A stretch of 64,000 nt of DNA from Hymenopus coronatus (lineage: Eukaryota; Arthropoda; Insecta; Mantodea; Hymenopodidae): assembly GCA_030762935.1 (NCBI GenBank), contig CM060887.1, positions 11,338,501 to 11,402,500 of the forward strand, written 5' to 3'. Shown here one piece after another: positions 32,322-43,586 of this stretch. Numbering within the stretch: position 1 is the stretch's first letter; each line of letters starts with the position of its first letter. The notes under the pieces were generated by a model. The model was not told the origin of the DNA, searched no databases, and saw nothing but the letters and a program-made list of their open reading frames with translations. A program made the position numbers and the translations under genes.

Positions 32322-32528
32322 AGAATTTTGCCCAAAATTAAAACTTTTAAGAACAAATGAAAACATTGGTTCCATTAACAATAAGTTAGTTTAATAACCC
32401 TATATATAATAATCCTACGTATAATCTTAAGACGACGAATGTCGAGTAGTTTTAAGCTCCATGGACCCCGAGATCATTTGAGCAGGATTTCGCCAATCCA
32501 TCGCACGATATGACCAACCATCTTACCA
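32150..32528 (+). mobile_element. tRNA-derived SINE, family C, interrupted
   Basis: The 5' half at 32150-32254 has an A-box-like GTAGCGCGTCTGC, a B box GAGTTCGAATCTC and TTACTCGGATAAGG. The 3' half at about 32433-32528 reads GAATGTCGAGTAGTTTTAAG and CCCCGAGATCATTTGAGC. About 178 bp of foreign sequence with an A-tract at 32287-32318 lies between the halves. Confidence 0.78.
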
Positions 32529-33324
32529 TACAGTATAAACAGTTTTATGGAAAACATCTTAGAACAGATTGAGCTATGAGAATCTCATGAACCAAAAATC
32601 CGTTTTATTTGTCAGGAAAGAATAAACCCGCTGGAGCACATCTGCTACGTTATGGGTGATTTTCTCTCTTTATTTTCCTTATACAGATTGCATTCCATCC
32701 AGCTGTAGGTATGCTTGGAATTCATTGCTATCCCAAGGCGGTTTTAATCTTCTCCGACCACGGTTGACAGAATGCGAGCGAGCGAGTGAGTGAGTGTATT
32801 GGTTTTACTTGTGTTTTGTTGGTACCTTTGTGCCGAGAATCCGAGTGGCTTCATAGGCGAGCGAAATCGATTCCACCGCAACCCACTTTCATGATGCTGA
32901 TTATAATAGTTGGATTTACAGGAACATACGTAGCGTCTCATTTGTCGAGCTCCGCGGGGGGGAGGGGGGTTCGTTTTTGTTGCCGTGATCAACATTCTCT
33001 TGCTTTCCTCGTCCTCAAAACAAATTGAACACCGCCGTATTTTATGCGCCCCGCTTCTCTTATGCTTGGAATAATCTTATTCACGTATTCCAATATATGC
33101 TTTCTTGCCTAGTTTGTGCAATATAGTCGTATTGAGGCGGGGATAAGAACGATTTTTACGTTTCAATTTTCTGTCTGGAAATCTTCAACATCTCCCAATG
33201 CTGCATTAGTCCCATACATAGAAGGAGAATATAAGCTAAATTTTACGCTGTGAAGTAGTGCAACAATTCCATAACTGCTCCCCACACTTTTTAATTTCTT
33301 TATCAAATACTATAGTACCAAGTA
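32529..33324. other. Unassigned region
   Basis: A GCGAGCGAGTGAGTGAGTG run near 32775 and a G-run near 32960 are the only features. No gene is recognised. Confidence 0.4.
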
Positions 33325-33487
33325 GCCAGAAAAAGTGTTGTATTACAACCAAAAATTCACTACCGATTTTTCACCGGAAATACACGGTTTGACACTCCAA
33401 TTCTAAAACATACAAACCTGTGTACACCATAGCTCTAAAACGAAAATCCCGTTAAATACAAAACTTGGCATTTAAGTTCAGTATCTT

Positions 33488-33985
33488 CCTTACCGCGTGG
33501 TAGCGCAGCTCTTGTCAAGCGAGAGACCTGGGTTCGATTCCCCGTACCGGCGTGGCAGAACTGGTCCGGGGTGCACTCAGCCTCGTTTTTTTTTTGGTAG
33601 TGTTTAACGTCCAGCTGTTACTGTTCTGGCACCGCAGGCGATGACACAGATGATACATGAAGATGGAGCCTCGGTGGAATGTGATGGCGGGGGAAACCGG
33701 AGAAAACCCGCCCTGCGCTGCTTTGTCCACCACAAATCTCACATGCGGTCGCTTGGGATCGAACCCAGGCCGTCTAGGTGAGAGGCGAATGGCGCGGCCC
33801 ACTCAGCCAGGAGGGCCAATTGAGAAGTAGCGGCTCCAGATCGAGAAGACCGCATCAACCGGTAGGGAGGGAATCGAGGCGTTGATCAAGTCTCGCCCTC
33901 CAGCACTGCACCCCATTCTTGACGCCGAGATGGGGGATGCACCGGCCGGGCGGTAGGCCTTGGCCCCTTATGGACTGTTGAGTAA
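33488..33985 (+). mobile_element. tRNA-derived SINE, family D, split by SINE E
   Basis: The A-box GCGTGGTAGCGCAGC and B-box TGGGTTCGATTCC head lies before the break. GAGAAGTAGCGGCTCCAG and GATGGGGGATGCACCGGCC lie after it. CACTCAGCC at 33574-33582 and 33800-33808 flanks the inner SINE. Confidence 0.87.
33583..33799 (-). mobile_element. tRNA-derived SINE, family E, nested in SINE D
   Basis: The minus-strand head GGCCGCGCCATTCGCCTCTC has the B box GGGTTCGATCCC. The body is CCCGCCATCACATTCCACCG, ending GGACGTTAAACACTACC plus a T-run on the plus strand. A 9-bp direct repeat flanks it. Confidence 0.87.
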
Positions 33986-34616
33986 GAGTTTAATTTGAAT
34001 CTTCCAAGGATGCGACACGAAAATGTTCAGAAAAATCCCTCCAATCTAAGCTACACTTTACAAGGAGGATGTTTCGAAAATGACTCGATTAAATGTCATA
34101 CACTAAGGACAAATAATATGTATATCTTGAAATTTCTGGGAATAGCCTCTGAAGTCCTCATAACCTGAATGACTTTTGTATAACGGCTAAACCGTAAGAG
34201 GTACAAAAAATGTAGATCATGTTAAAACACACAATTTATGTTCGCTTTATCGTTTCTGAGATTTTTTTTTTTTTTTTTTTTTTTAATTATTTGGTGGGGA
34301 TTATCATTTCTTACCTTTTCTCAACTGTGAAGGCGCCATACGCTTGTTTTACTTTTTTTTTTTTTTTTGTCCTTATCATGTGTACAAGGAGGACTGTTTT
34401 CCATACCACCACAGAGCGACCAGCTCTTAAAAAATTGAATTATCCCTTTAGCCTAATGTATTCCCGTATCCTTCTTGTACCCACAAGAAAATATGTAATA
34501 GCATCATTGCTGTTAATTTCTATCCCGCTTAGCATGAAATAGATCAATATGCTTTTTTGTAAGAATAGTTTGTTGCAGAATAGGTAGAGAATCATGTGAA
34601 CATAACATATCAGAAT

Positions 34617-35402
34617 TTTTACTTTCTCTACACAGTACATGGTACGTAGCTAGAGAAGGTATAGCTCTCCATCCATAAATTCGATACTAAGATTTCATCG
34701 GAAATACACGTTTTAGGCTACCCTGTATAAAACAATAATTTTTAGAAAGTGTCCGTGTGTCTGTGAACACGGTAGCTCAAAAATGAAAAATCGGTAAAAC
34801 ACCAAACTTAATATTTAAGTTTAGATCTTCCAAGCATATGAAGAAGATTTTAACGAAAATCCCTTCATCCCAAACCATCTTTTACATGGAAAAAAAATTT
34901 GATATTATAAAAAATTGCTCAAAGATATTTACATGCCAATTAAAATATATATCCTGAATTTCCCGTGGATTGTCTCTAAAGACCTCTTTATTCAGGATGG
35001 ATTTTGGTAAATTTTTGCATAGCTGGTAAACCGTAAGAGAAAGACAAAAAAAAAACGAATATCTCCTTAAAATATACAATTTATGTCATAGATATTTTTT
35101 CGTGGAGTTGGCTATTTTTGAGATATTCCTTGTTATTGGTTTCAGTTTTAAAATATGTATTTCAACTTTTCAGATAACGGAGTTTGTCAACTCATGCATA
35201 GAAACGGATTTCATCCACATGGCAACAAGCTTTTACAAATTTGACTATCGCTTTAGGTTAGTGTATTACTTACGCAACTAAAGACAATTTCTGTTAATGC
35301 TTATCTGGATTAGCATCAAGTAGAAAGAAGATTTAGCTTTTTAACAATAATTTGTTACCAAGAAATCGAGAAAGTCATCTGAATTGAACATATAAGATTT
35401 TT
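34617..35402 (-). mobile_element. Family M copy, second unit of a minus-strand pair
   Basis: It follows the previous copy in the shared T-run (ACTTTCTCTACACAG) and ends GAAAGTCATCTGAATTGAAC. It is diverged, with small deletions. Confidence 0.87.
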
Positions 35403-35872
35403 CAATAAACACACATTTCCATAGAGTTTTTATAGAAGATGATTCTAAAACAAAAGACGGACTCGGTAAACAAGCGAGAGTATGTTTTGTGGCAGCGCTT
35501 CGTAAGCGATAACAAGATCACATTAATTTCAATTTCAGAAGCAGTTACTCTGCAACACAAATAATGTTCCCTGCTCATTTAACATCTGCTTCTATAGCAA
35601 ACAGGCCATTTCGGTTGAAATATGTTACCAAAGTATGATACTTAATGGAATTTCAATGCACATGAATAACCTTTTACAGATAATGACGTCAACTGTTGAA
35701 GCAATTTAACTCTTCATACGTTAATGTAGCACATTTCCAAGTTCCACGACCCTGTCACATGCGCTTTTCAATCATATTAATCAAATAATTACTTTTCTAA
35801 TTCATACACATCTGTTAACTATTAAGAGCAACCTTAACACTATAATTAAGAGCAAAACAATAAAAATGTTTC
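35403..35872. other. Unassigned spacer
   Basis: AT-rich, no gene or repeat recognised. Confidence 0.45.
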
Positions 35873-36150
35873 ACTGCTTCCGTGGTCGAGTTGTCAGCGA
35901 GTTGACTTCTCACGCAGAGGTTCCGGGTTCGATTTCCGGCTGGGGCGGCGAATTTTTGTTTAGCCAGAATTATCCCCTATCCCCCACAGAGTCTGGAAGT
36001 ATGTATGTGAGACTGAATGTGTGTGTGTTTGAGGAAAATAAAATGATTTAAACCAGACGTAGAAGAATCTACAGACACGAGTTGTTTCTAATGCAAAGCC
36101 TCCGATATGACCTTAGATGTTAAAGGGTAAAAAATAAATAAATAAAATAA
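35873..36150 (+). mobile_element. tRNA-derived SINE, family B
   Basis: The tRNA-like head is TTCCGTGGTCGAGTTGTCAG, with a B box GGGTTCGATTTCC. The body is CTATCCCCCACAGAGTCTGG and the tail CCGATATGACCTTAGATG, ending in AAATAAATAAAATAAAA. Confidence 0.87.
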
Positions 36151-36151
36151 A

Positions 36152-36335
36152 AATGTTTGAAGTTTTCCATTCGTATTTCTTTCTCTTCTGCAACAAACTA
36201 CTATAAAAAGTCTTCTTCTATTACTTTATGCTAATCGAGATAAATTAGCAGAATGGTCTTCGTTATAAATAGAAGGCTAATGTGATAGTCAAATATAGCT
36301 ATCGCTAATGATTGTCATTTTCAGTTACTTTATCC
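36152..36335 (+). repeat. Family M 5'-terminal fragment
   Basis: The fragment GTTTGAAGTTTTCCATTCG to TAGTCAAATATAGC is a degraded M start, deleted beyond that. A CA run follows at 36339-36353. Confidence 0.72.
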
Positions 36336-36368
36336 ACTTACACACACACACACACAAACACCCGTGTT

Positions 36369-37460
36369 ATTTTTACTTTCTCTACATTGGCTGTGTATAG
36401 TGTATTGCACCCAAAAATTCGACACCGAGATAAACATGTTTTGGGAGTCCCCTCGTTAATCCAAATGAAAAGTAATGCCCGTGTGTGTCTATCAGTGTGT
36501 GTGTGTAGACAGCATAGATCAAAAACGAAAAGACTTGGTATTTAAGTTTGGTATCTTGCTAGGATGGTCGTCTCCTTTTCGCGGTGGTAGCGCAGCTGCT
36601 TACCACGCGGGAGACCTGGGTTCGATCTCCAGTACCGGCGTGGGGATTTTTCCCCCGCTGGGAGACCTGGCCCGGCCCGGGGTGCACTCGTAAGGTCTCT
36701 GGGGAGAGTTACTTCATAGAGAAGTAGCGCCTCCAGGTCATAAGAACCGCATTAATCGGCCGGGGGGCTCGAGGCGCTGACCACGTCTCACCCTCCAATT
36801 CTGCACCCCATCCATGACGTCTGTAATGGACAGAGATGGGGGACGCAGCGGCCGGGCGGTAGGTCAAGGTTCCCCGTGAGCTGTCGTGGAGTTATTATAT
36901 TATGTTATCTGGATGCGACACGAAGATTTACATGAAAATCCTCCCACCCCATGAAACTTTGTTTTCGAAAATTTTGATTTTCTCAAAATTGGCTAACAAT
37001 TTTGATTAAAATATCGTATATTAAATATATTTACCTGACAAATAACATGTATATATTGTATTTTCTGGGAATAGCCTTTGAAGACCTCTTCATTCTGCTG
37101 AACTGCTAAACTGTAAGAGATGGACAAAAACTTACTACTTAGAAAATGGAGAGTACGTTAAAACACACAATTTATGTTATACGATTTTTCGTGGAATTGT
37201 CGCTTTTTAGATATTCCTTGTTTTTGGTTTCAGCTTTAAAAAACTTATACTTTTCTCATACAGGAATTTGTCAACTGTAGACCATACAAACAAAGGAACT
37301 TCAGTCACATAGCAACCAGCTTTTGACCATCACTTTAACCTATGGCACTCCCTTATTTCGCTTCTACTTACAAGGAAGCAAGTAATAAGACTATTTCTGC
37401 TAATTTTTTCTCGATTAGCATGAAGTAAATAGAAGCATAAGCTTTTTAACAAAAATTTGT
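36369..37460 (-). mobile_element. Family M copy with SINE D, 5' end cut by SINE C
   Basis: It runs on the minus strand from ACTTTCTCTACATTGGCTG to AACAAAAATTTGTTAAG. SINE D interrupts it at about 36566-36900. SINE C follows directly, and the first ~40 bp of M appear again on the other side in opposite orientation. Confidence 0.85.
36566..36900 (+). mobile_element. tRNA-derived SINE, family D, uninterrupted copy
   Basis: It begins GGTCGTCTCCTTTTCGCGG, has the B box TGGGTTCGATCTCC, and contains GAACCGCATTAATCGGCCGG and GACGTCTGTAATGGACAGAG. It ends GAGCTGTCGTGGAGTTAT. This copy shows what the split copies at 25381 and 33488 have lost. Confidence 0.9.
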
Positions 37461-37724
37461 TAAGCCCGCCTGGGTAGTGTGGTGGTAGCGTGTCTGCCTC
37501 ACATTCAAAAGATCGTGAGTTCGTATCTCGCTTAGGGTGAGTTACCCGGATAAGGTTTTTTTTCGGTGTTTTCCCTTATCCTGCGAAGGCGAATGTCGAG
37601 TAACTTTAAGCTCCATCTACCCCGAGATCATTTGAGCATCAATTCACCAATTTCATTCATCGTCCGATATGACCAACCAGGTTAAAGGACGTTAAGCTAC
37701 CAAAAAAAAAAAAAAAAAAAAAAA
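37461..37724 (+). mobile_element. tRNA-derived SINE, family C, complete
   Basis: The head CCCGCCTGGGTAGTGTGG has A-box GTGGTGGTAGCG (37480-37491) and B-box GAGTTCGTATCTC. The body GAGTTACCCGGATAAGG and CCCCGAGATCATTTGAGC is followed by a pure A tail of 23 at 37702-37724. Confidence 0.9.
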
Positions 37725-38425
37725 AGTGTACCATTCACATGACTTTCTCCACATCTCTACATTAGCAGAAATAATCTTATTATTTGCTTCCTTGAAAGTA
37801 GAAGCGAAATGAGAGTGCCATAGCTAAAATGGTAGCCAATAGCTGGTTGTTATGTAACTGAAGTTCCTTTGTATGGGCAGGAATTAACAAATTCCTGTAT
37901 GAGAAACGAAAAACCAAGAATATCTTAAAAATGATCAACTCCAAGAAAAAAATGTGTATTACATAAATTGTGTGTTTTAACGTGCTCTACATTTTTCATG
38001 CAGTAAGTTTTTGTCCATCTCTTACGGTTTAGCAGTTATGCACAATTCTGTAAAATTCATCCAGAATAAAGTAGTCTTCAGAAAATTCAAGATATATATT
38101 TTATTTGTCATGTAAATATCTTTAATATACGATATTTTAATCAAACTCATTAGAGCCATTTTTGAGAAAATCAAAATTTTCGACATTTTTTCCATGTAAA
38201 GGGTAGTTTGGGGTGGGGGGATTTTTCTCAAAATCTTCGTGTCGCATCCCTGGAAGATACTAAACTTAAATACCAAGTTTGGTACTTTACCGAGTTTTCG
38301 TTTTTGAGTTATCGTGTTCACAGACACACGGACACACTGTTACACGGACATACACACGAACCTTTTTCTGAAAATGTTTTTTTTTTTTACATATATTTCC
38401 GGTGAAATTTCTGTATCCATATGTA
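37725..38425 (+). mobile_element. Family M copy, 3' end degraded
   Basis: It starts GTGTACCATTCACATGAC and carries the main blocks. The 3' palindrome is reduced to ATATGTACATTGTAAAAAGG. Confidence 0.83.
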
Positions 38426-38918
38426 CATTGTAAAAAGGATAAATAAATAATTTGCTGCAGAGAGAAAACGCAGGGCAGAATATTTTGTGCTACTTATGAG
38501 ACGATTTGTTATATTCAGTAATTTCTTTAACAACCTATTTAATCATTTGGAGTTTGCAAATGACAGAAAATGTCCACCCTCGCAGCACGGTACTTATTTA
38601 CGAGCCCTTAACCTGAATTGTAAACGCACGACAGACGCACCGTTTTTTGTTTTTTTTCGTAGTTGCCAAAATGTCCACCCGCTCGGCGAGAAATTTATTT
38701 ACGACTCTTAACTTGATGGTGCAAAGGAAGGATGGTCGCACATTTTTGTTGTTGTTGCATTGCCAAAATGCTTGTCTGCGCAGTATGAAACTTATTCATG
38801 ACTCTTCAGCGACAGTACAAAGGCAGAATAGACAAACCTTTTTAAAACCTTTATGCATTGCTCGGCGTATTCGCTAAAGTACGCTACAGAGAGAGACAGG
38901 GTTATTCAAAGTTGTCGT
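38426..38918. other. Non-M region holding the tandem units
   Basis: Apart from the three tandem units nothing is recognised. ORFs here are short and follow the repeats. Confidence 0.4.
38568..38862. repeat. Three degenerate ~97-bp tandem units
   Basis: Units at about 38568-38667, 38668-38765 and 38766-38862 share TGCCAAAATG, a GACTCTTAAC-like centre, and a final T-rich block preceding TTGCC/TTGCTC. The first two are the most similar. There is no match to M or to the SINEs. Confidence 0.7.
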
Positions 38919-39654
38919 TTATTGTGTTCCATTCACATAACTTTCTCTATCTCTCTGTAACAAATTATTGTTAATAAGCGAAATAAGAGAGTACCATAGG
39001 TTTAGGTGAAAGGCAAAAGCTGATGTTCCTTTGTTTGTGTGGACAGGAGTTGACAAATTCCTGTATGAGAAAAGTATAAGTTTATCAAAGCTGAAACCAA
39101 GAAAAGGGAATATCTCAAAAACGATCAACTCCACGAAAAAAATGTGTATGACATAAATTGTGTGTTTTAACGTGCTCTACATTTTTTGTGTGTTAAGTTT
39201 CTGTCCATCTCTTACAGTTAAGTAGTTATGCAAAATTCATCCAGAATAAAGTAGTCTTCAGAGGCTATTCCCAGAAAATTCAAAATATACATTTTATTTG
39301 TCAGTTAATATGTGATATTTTAATCAAAATCGTTAGAGCCATTTTTTAGAAAATCAAAATTTTCGAAAAAAGTGCCATGTAAAGGGTAGTTTGCGGTGGG
39401 GAGATTTTTCTCAAAATCTTCGTGTCGCATCCCTGGAAGATACTAAACTTAAATAGCAAGTTTGGTATTTTACCGACTTTTCGTTTTTGAGTTATCGTGT
39501 TCACAGACACACGGACCTTTTTGTGAAAATTCTTTTTTTAGATAAAGGGGACCCTAAAACATATATTTCCGGTGAAATCTCGGTATCGAATTTTTTGGTG
39601 GAGTGCAATACTTTTTTCTATTCACTATATACATAGTGCGTGTAGAGAAAGTAA
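38919..39654 (+). mobile_element. Family M copy with an internal 5' deletion
   Basis: It starts TTGTGTTCCATTCACATAAC. A deletion near 38975 removes about 70 bp of the 5' region. The 3' end is complete (CTATATACATAGTGCGTG, then GAGAAAGTAAA). Confidence 0.88.
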
Positions 39655-39768
39655 AGAAGTTCCATATAGCTACAAAGTTTTTGGGAAAGTTTTGTATGAT
39701 GTAATGTACACTGTTTTGCATTAATTCCTGACGCAGTTATTGGTTAACACCGAGCATGACAAACATCC

Positions 39769-40660
39769 TTTTTACTTTCTCTAAACGTACTACGTACATA
39801 GTGAATAGAGAAGGTATTGTATTCAACCCAAAAACTCCATACCGAGATTTCACCATAAATATATGTTTTGAGACCACCTGAATCCAAGTAAAGCATTTTT
39901 AGAAAAATTTCCATGCGTGTGTGTGTATGTGGGAGGGAGGCAGTATAGCTCAAAAAAGCTGGTCCCCATGGCCACGCTCGCTAAAGCGTCTCGCTTTGGT
40001 GCTTCGTGGGCAGGGGATCGTGGGTTCGAGTCCCGCCTTGGGCATGGATGTTATATGTTTGTGCAATGTGTATATGTTTGTAAAAGAAACAATAAACCAG
40101 TAATCAGTAAAACCTACGGGGGGGAATGTAAATAGGGATACAGTACCGGAGTCCTGATCAGACTCCGTTACTGTTTTAAAAAAAAATTAAAAAAAAAAAA
40201 AAAAAAAAAAAACGAAAAATCTATTTAAGTACCAAACTTCTTCGAAAATGTTCATTTTCTCAAAAACGGATCCAACATGGTTCTAAAGGCATTTAAATGA
40301 CAAATAAAATGTACACTTTGAATTTTCTGGTAATAGCCTATGAAGGCATCTTTATTTTGGACGAATTTTGCGGAATTTTGTGTAACTGGTAAACTGTAAG
40401 AGATAGAAAAAATGTACTTCACAAAAACTGTAGAGATTTTTAAAACACGGAATTTATGTTACATGCCTTTTTCTCGTGGAGTTGACCGTTTTAGAGATAT
40501 TCCTCTCATACGGAAATCTGTCAACTCCGCAAAGAAATGGATTTCAATTCCATAGCAACCATATTAAAACATTTGACTATCGGTTTAGCCTACTGTATTC
40601 TTTTATTTCCTTTCTACTTACAAAGGAACTAAGTAAGCACGTCTGTTATCTCGATCAGCG
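39769..40660 (-). mobile_element. Family M copy with SINE G inside
   Basis: The 3' end ACTTTCTCTAAACGTACTAC is intact. The copy is split at AGCTCAAAAA by SINE G (39960-40212). It ends near GGAACTAAGTAAGC, lacking the 5' terminus. Confidence 0.87.
39960..40212 (+). mobile_element. tRNA-derived SINE, family G, complete
   Basis: The head CCCATGGCCACGCTCGCTAA has the B box GGGTTCGAGTCCC (about 40021-40033). The body is GCCTTGGGCATGGATGTTAT, with a small hairpin CGGAGTCCTGATCAGACTCCG near the end and a long A tail to 40212. CTCAAAAA/AAAAAC at the edges fits insertion into M's A-run. Confidence 0.88.
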
Positions 40661-40688
40661 CGTGTGAACAACAACATAACTCCAAGTA

Positions 40689-41388
40689 TCTTACGTGTCC
40701 ATTTACATGAATTTCTCTATACATCAGTAAGAAATTAATGTTAGGAAGCTTATTCTTCTGTCTACTTCATCCTAATCAATATAAACATTATTTTACTATG
40801 ATAATTCTGATTGTTTACTCACAGAAACCGGGTGTAGGACAGGAGTTGGATAGGTAGAGTGAGACTGAAAAATTCAATACATAGCCACGATATGAACCAC
40901 GGATCTCCCGGTCTCTAGCCGGTTGCTCTACCGCTGAGCTACCATGGCAAAGCTACAGTATTGAGTTACCGGGAAACACGCAAGTCAGTTGAGAAATTTA
41001 ATGCCGCGCCGGCATGTTGCCATATTGGCTTAGTGGTAGAGCAACCGGGTAGAGACCGGGAGATTCGTGGTTCAAATCCCGGCTATGACACTGAATTTTT
41101 CAGTCTAACTCTACCTGTCCATTATCTTGCTACTTAGTTTCTTATAAATAGGATATTAGGGACAATACTAGGCTAAAGCAACAGTCAAATCTTTTAAAAG
41201 CTGCTTGTTATGTGATTGAAATTCGTTCATTTTGTGACAAATTTGTTTGCTTCAGCGAGTACTACATGTTTTGTGTATTAAGGTTTTGTGCATCTCTTAC
41301 GGGTTTCAAAGTATGCTAGAGTCACTCAGAATGAAGAGGACTTGAGAGGCTATTTCCAAAAAATTCGAGATAGATATACTTTTCATTT
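40689..41388 (+). mobile_element. Family M copy, 3'-truncated, carrying an inverted SINE H pair
   Basis: The 5' end (TCTTACGTGTCCATTTACAT) and first part are interrupted at about 40799-41118. They resume at TCTTGCTACTTAGTTTC and end at the block before TTTTATTTGTC. Confidence 0.8.
40799..41118. mobile_element. Inverted pair of tRNA-like SINEs, family H
   Basis: The left unit (about 40840-40955) is on the minus strand and the right unit (about 41015-41110) on the plus strand. Their tRNA-like heads face each other across about 60 bp. Both heads contain GGTAGAGCAACCGG, GAGACCGGGAGAT and GTGGTTCA. Both bodies contain GAATTTTTCAGTCT and CTCTACCT. CATTATTTTACTA and CATTATCTTGCTA at the edges may be a target duplication for the whole pair. 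Confidence 0.75.
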
Positions 41389-42232
41389 TTACTTTCTCTA
41401 TAGGCACTATGTACATAGTGTATAGAGAATGTATTGCACTCCACCAAAAAAATTCGATACCGAGATTTCACTGGAAATATATGTTCTAGGGTCTCCTTTA
41501 TCTAAAAAAAAAAAAAAAAAAAAAAACATTTTCGGAAAAAGGTCCGTGTGTGTGTGCGTGTGTGTGTGTCCGTGTGTCTGAGAACACGATAACTCAAAAA
41601 CGAAAAGTAGGTAAAATACCAAACTTGGTATTTAAATTTAGTATCATCCACGGATGCGACACGAAGATTTTGAGAAAAATGCCCCCACCCCCAACTACCC
41701 TTTACACGGAAAGGGTGATTAAAATTTCGTATATTAAAGACAAATAAAATGTTTATCTTGAATTTTCTGGGAATAGCCTCTGAAGAGTAGTTTATTCTGG
41801 ATAAATTTTACTAAATTTTGAATAACTGCTAAACCGTAAGAGATGGACAAAAACTTACTACACAAAAACTGTAGAGCACGTTAAAACACACAATTTATGC
41901 TATATACATTTTTTTCGTGGAGTTCGTCGTTTTTGTGACATTCCTTATTTTTGGTTTCTGCTATGAAAAACTTATACATTTCTCATACAGGAATTTGTCA
42001 ACTGTTGTCCATACAAACAAAGGAACTTCAGTGTCATAGCAACCAGCTTTTGATTTATCACTTTAACCTATGGTATTCCCCTATTTCACCTCTAGTTACA
42101 AGGAAGCAAGTAATATGGATATTTCTGCTAATGTTTTACTGATTAGCATGAAGTTAATAGAAGTATAAGCTTTTTAAGAATAATTTGTTGCAGGGATATA
42201 GAGAAAGTCATGTGAATGGTACACATCAGATT
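41389..42232 (-). mobile_element. Family M copy, both ends present
   Basis: It runs on the minus strand from ACTTTCTCTATAGGCACTAT to GTCATGTGAATGGTACACAT. An A-run of about 25 lies at 41502-41526. A deletion near 41715 removes the GAGCCATTTTTGAG block. Confidence 0.9.
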
Positions 42233-42261
42233 TTTCTTGTAGGTATCCTTGATATTATTTA

Positions 42262-42370
42262 ATACATGAGCCATTTATGAAAAAATCAAAATTTTCGACA
42301 TTTTTTCCCTGTAAAGAGTAGTTTGGTATGGGAAGATGTTTGTGTCGCATCCTTGGAAGACACTGGAGTG
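42262..42370 (+). repeat. Family M internal fragment
   Basis: About 100 bp of the M centre (ATCAAAATTTTCGAC, GGGAAGATGTTTGTGTCGC) are present without either end. Confidence 0.75.
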
Positions 42371-42637
42371 TCCTGAGCTTAGCTGTAGAACTGGCAACAC
42401 CTTCGGGTCACACTCACTCTGTCGTAAGTTAGAATGCTTGTATAGTAACTAACAACCGCGTGTTCTCAGGAAATAACCAAATATGGTGTGCTAGATTTCA
42501 TTCACCTCAGGCGTTGTGACTTGCAGCCCACACACGTCGCATGAGTAATAGGAAGGAAGTCATTCAGTATTCTCAGGCGACAGCTTTTGACATTATCTTT
42601 TGCATCATTTGAAGTAATATTTTTCATTTCTAAATAA
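42371..42637. other. Unassigned spacer
   Basis: No feature recognised. Confidence 0.4.
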
Positions 42638-42834
42638 TTTTTCTTCAGAGGCTATTGCCAGAAAATTCAAAATATACATTTTATTTGTCTCGTATATGAC
42701 TTTATATGCGATGTTTTAATCAAAATGGTTAGAGCCATTTTTTAAAAAATGTTCCATGTAAAGGAAAGTTTAAAGTGAAGGGGCTTTCTTGAAAATCTTG
42801 GTGTCGTATCCTTGGAAAATTTTTCGTAGTCGGC

Positions 42835-43370
42835 TTACCCTTCCCATATAAAGAACTGGCATCTCCCTAGGACTTACAAGCGTATGCCTAGGAGTCAGAA
42901 GTCGCCTTCCGGGGTGTAATGGTTACCATGCTAACTTCATATACCTAAGGTCGCGGGTTCAAACCCGGCGGTTTTTCGGGTGTAAAAGTCCTTAGCATGG
43001 CTTCCTTCGGAAGGGAAGTAAAGCCGTTGGTCCCGTGTCGTAGATTTACGGCACGTAAAATAACCTCAAGCCTGATATAGAGGCCTCTGAGTAAAATTAA
43101 GCGGTCTTCATGCCCAATTTAGAACCACAGCAGTTAAAGAGCGTCCATAAATAACTCGTCATTTATTTTAGGAGTCAGAAGCCTGCCGGAGAGCCAACGG
43201 CACCAAACCACAGAATGGAGAACCTGGAACAAGTAGCTAGGCATGAGCGTGAGGAAATGGATGATAGAAAAGGTGATGATGGAGCAATTGGTGGGATGAG
43301 TGGCGGGGGAAACCATAGGACCCGCCGAAAACCCGTCTAGACGCCGCTTCGTCCACCACAAATTCAAGTT
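42835..43370 (-). mobile_element. tRNA-derived SINE, family F, split by SINE A
   Basis: The 3' part on the minus strand lies at 42835-42901 (AGGGTAAGCCGACTACG). The body resumes at 43169-43370 (GCCACTCATCCCACCAATTG, GACGAAGCGGCGTCTAGACG). The tRNA-like head is missing. TAGGAGTCAGAAG at 42889-42901 and 43169-43181 is the duplicated target of SINE A. Confidence 0.85.
42902..43168 (+). mobile_element. tRNA-derived SINE, family A, nested in SINE F
   Basis: The head GGGGTGTAATGGTTACCATG has the B box CGCGGGTTCAAACCC. The body CTTCCTTCGGAAGGGAAGTA ends AGAGCGTCCATAAATAAC. It is flanked by an exact 13-bp target duplication. Confidence 0.9.
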
Positions 43371-43586
43371 TGGTAAGGCCTTTTCGTTTTGAGCTATGCT
43401 GCCCCCTGCTCCCCCCACACACACACATGACAGTCAGATACTCACGGACATTTTTCTAAAAATGAATTTCTTGGATTCAGGGGGACGCAAAACATCTTTC
43501 CGGTGAAATCTCGGTATCGATTTTTGGGTGCAATACAATACCTTCTCCACACACACTATGTACATAGTACGTGTAGAGAAAGTAAA

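Larger units (their letters stand above)
33325..34616 (-). mobile_element. Diverged family M copy carrying SINE D with SINE E nested
   Basis: The outer parts read as minus-strand M (AAAAATTCACTACCG near the start, TTTGTTGCAGAATAGGTAG near the end). The 3' palindrome is largely lost. SINE D splits it at about 33488-33985. T-tracts lie at 34261-34283 and 34353-34368. Confidence 0.85.
42638..43586 (+). mobile_element. Family M copy, 5'-truncated, carrying SINE F with SINE A nested
   Basis: M enters at TTCTTCAGAGGCTATTGCC and breaks at ATCCTTGGAAAATTT. It resumes at CAAGTTTGGTAAGGCC and ends with the perfect palindrome region ACTATGTACATAGTACGTG. Confidence 0.88.

Noticed and set aside
22203..35402. 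Regularly repeated units as a CRISPR-like or prokaryotic array
   Set aside because: Units are 800-900 bp, diverged, on both strands and nested with SINEs. There are no short repeats with unique spacers and no cas-like genes.
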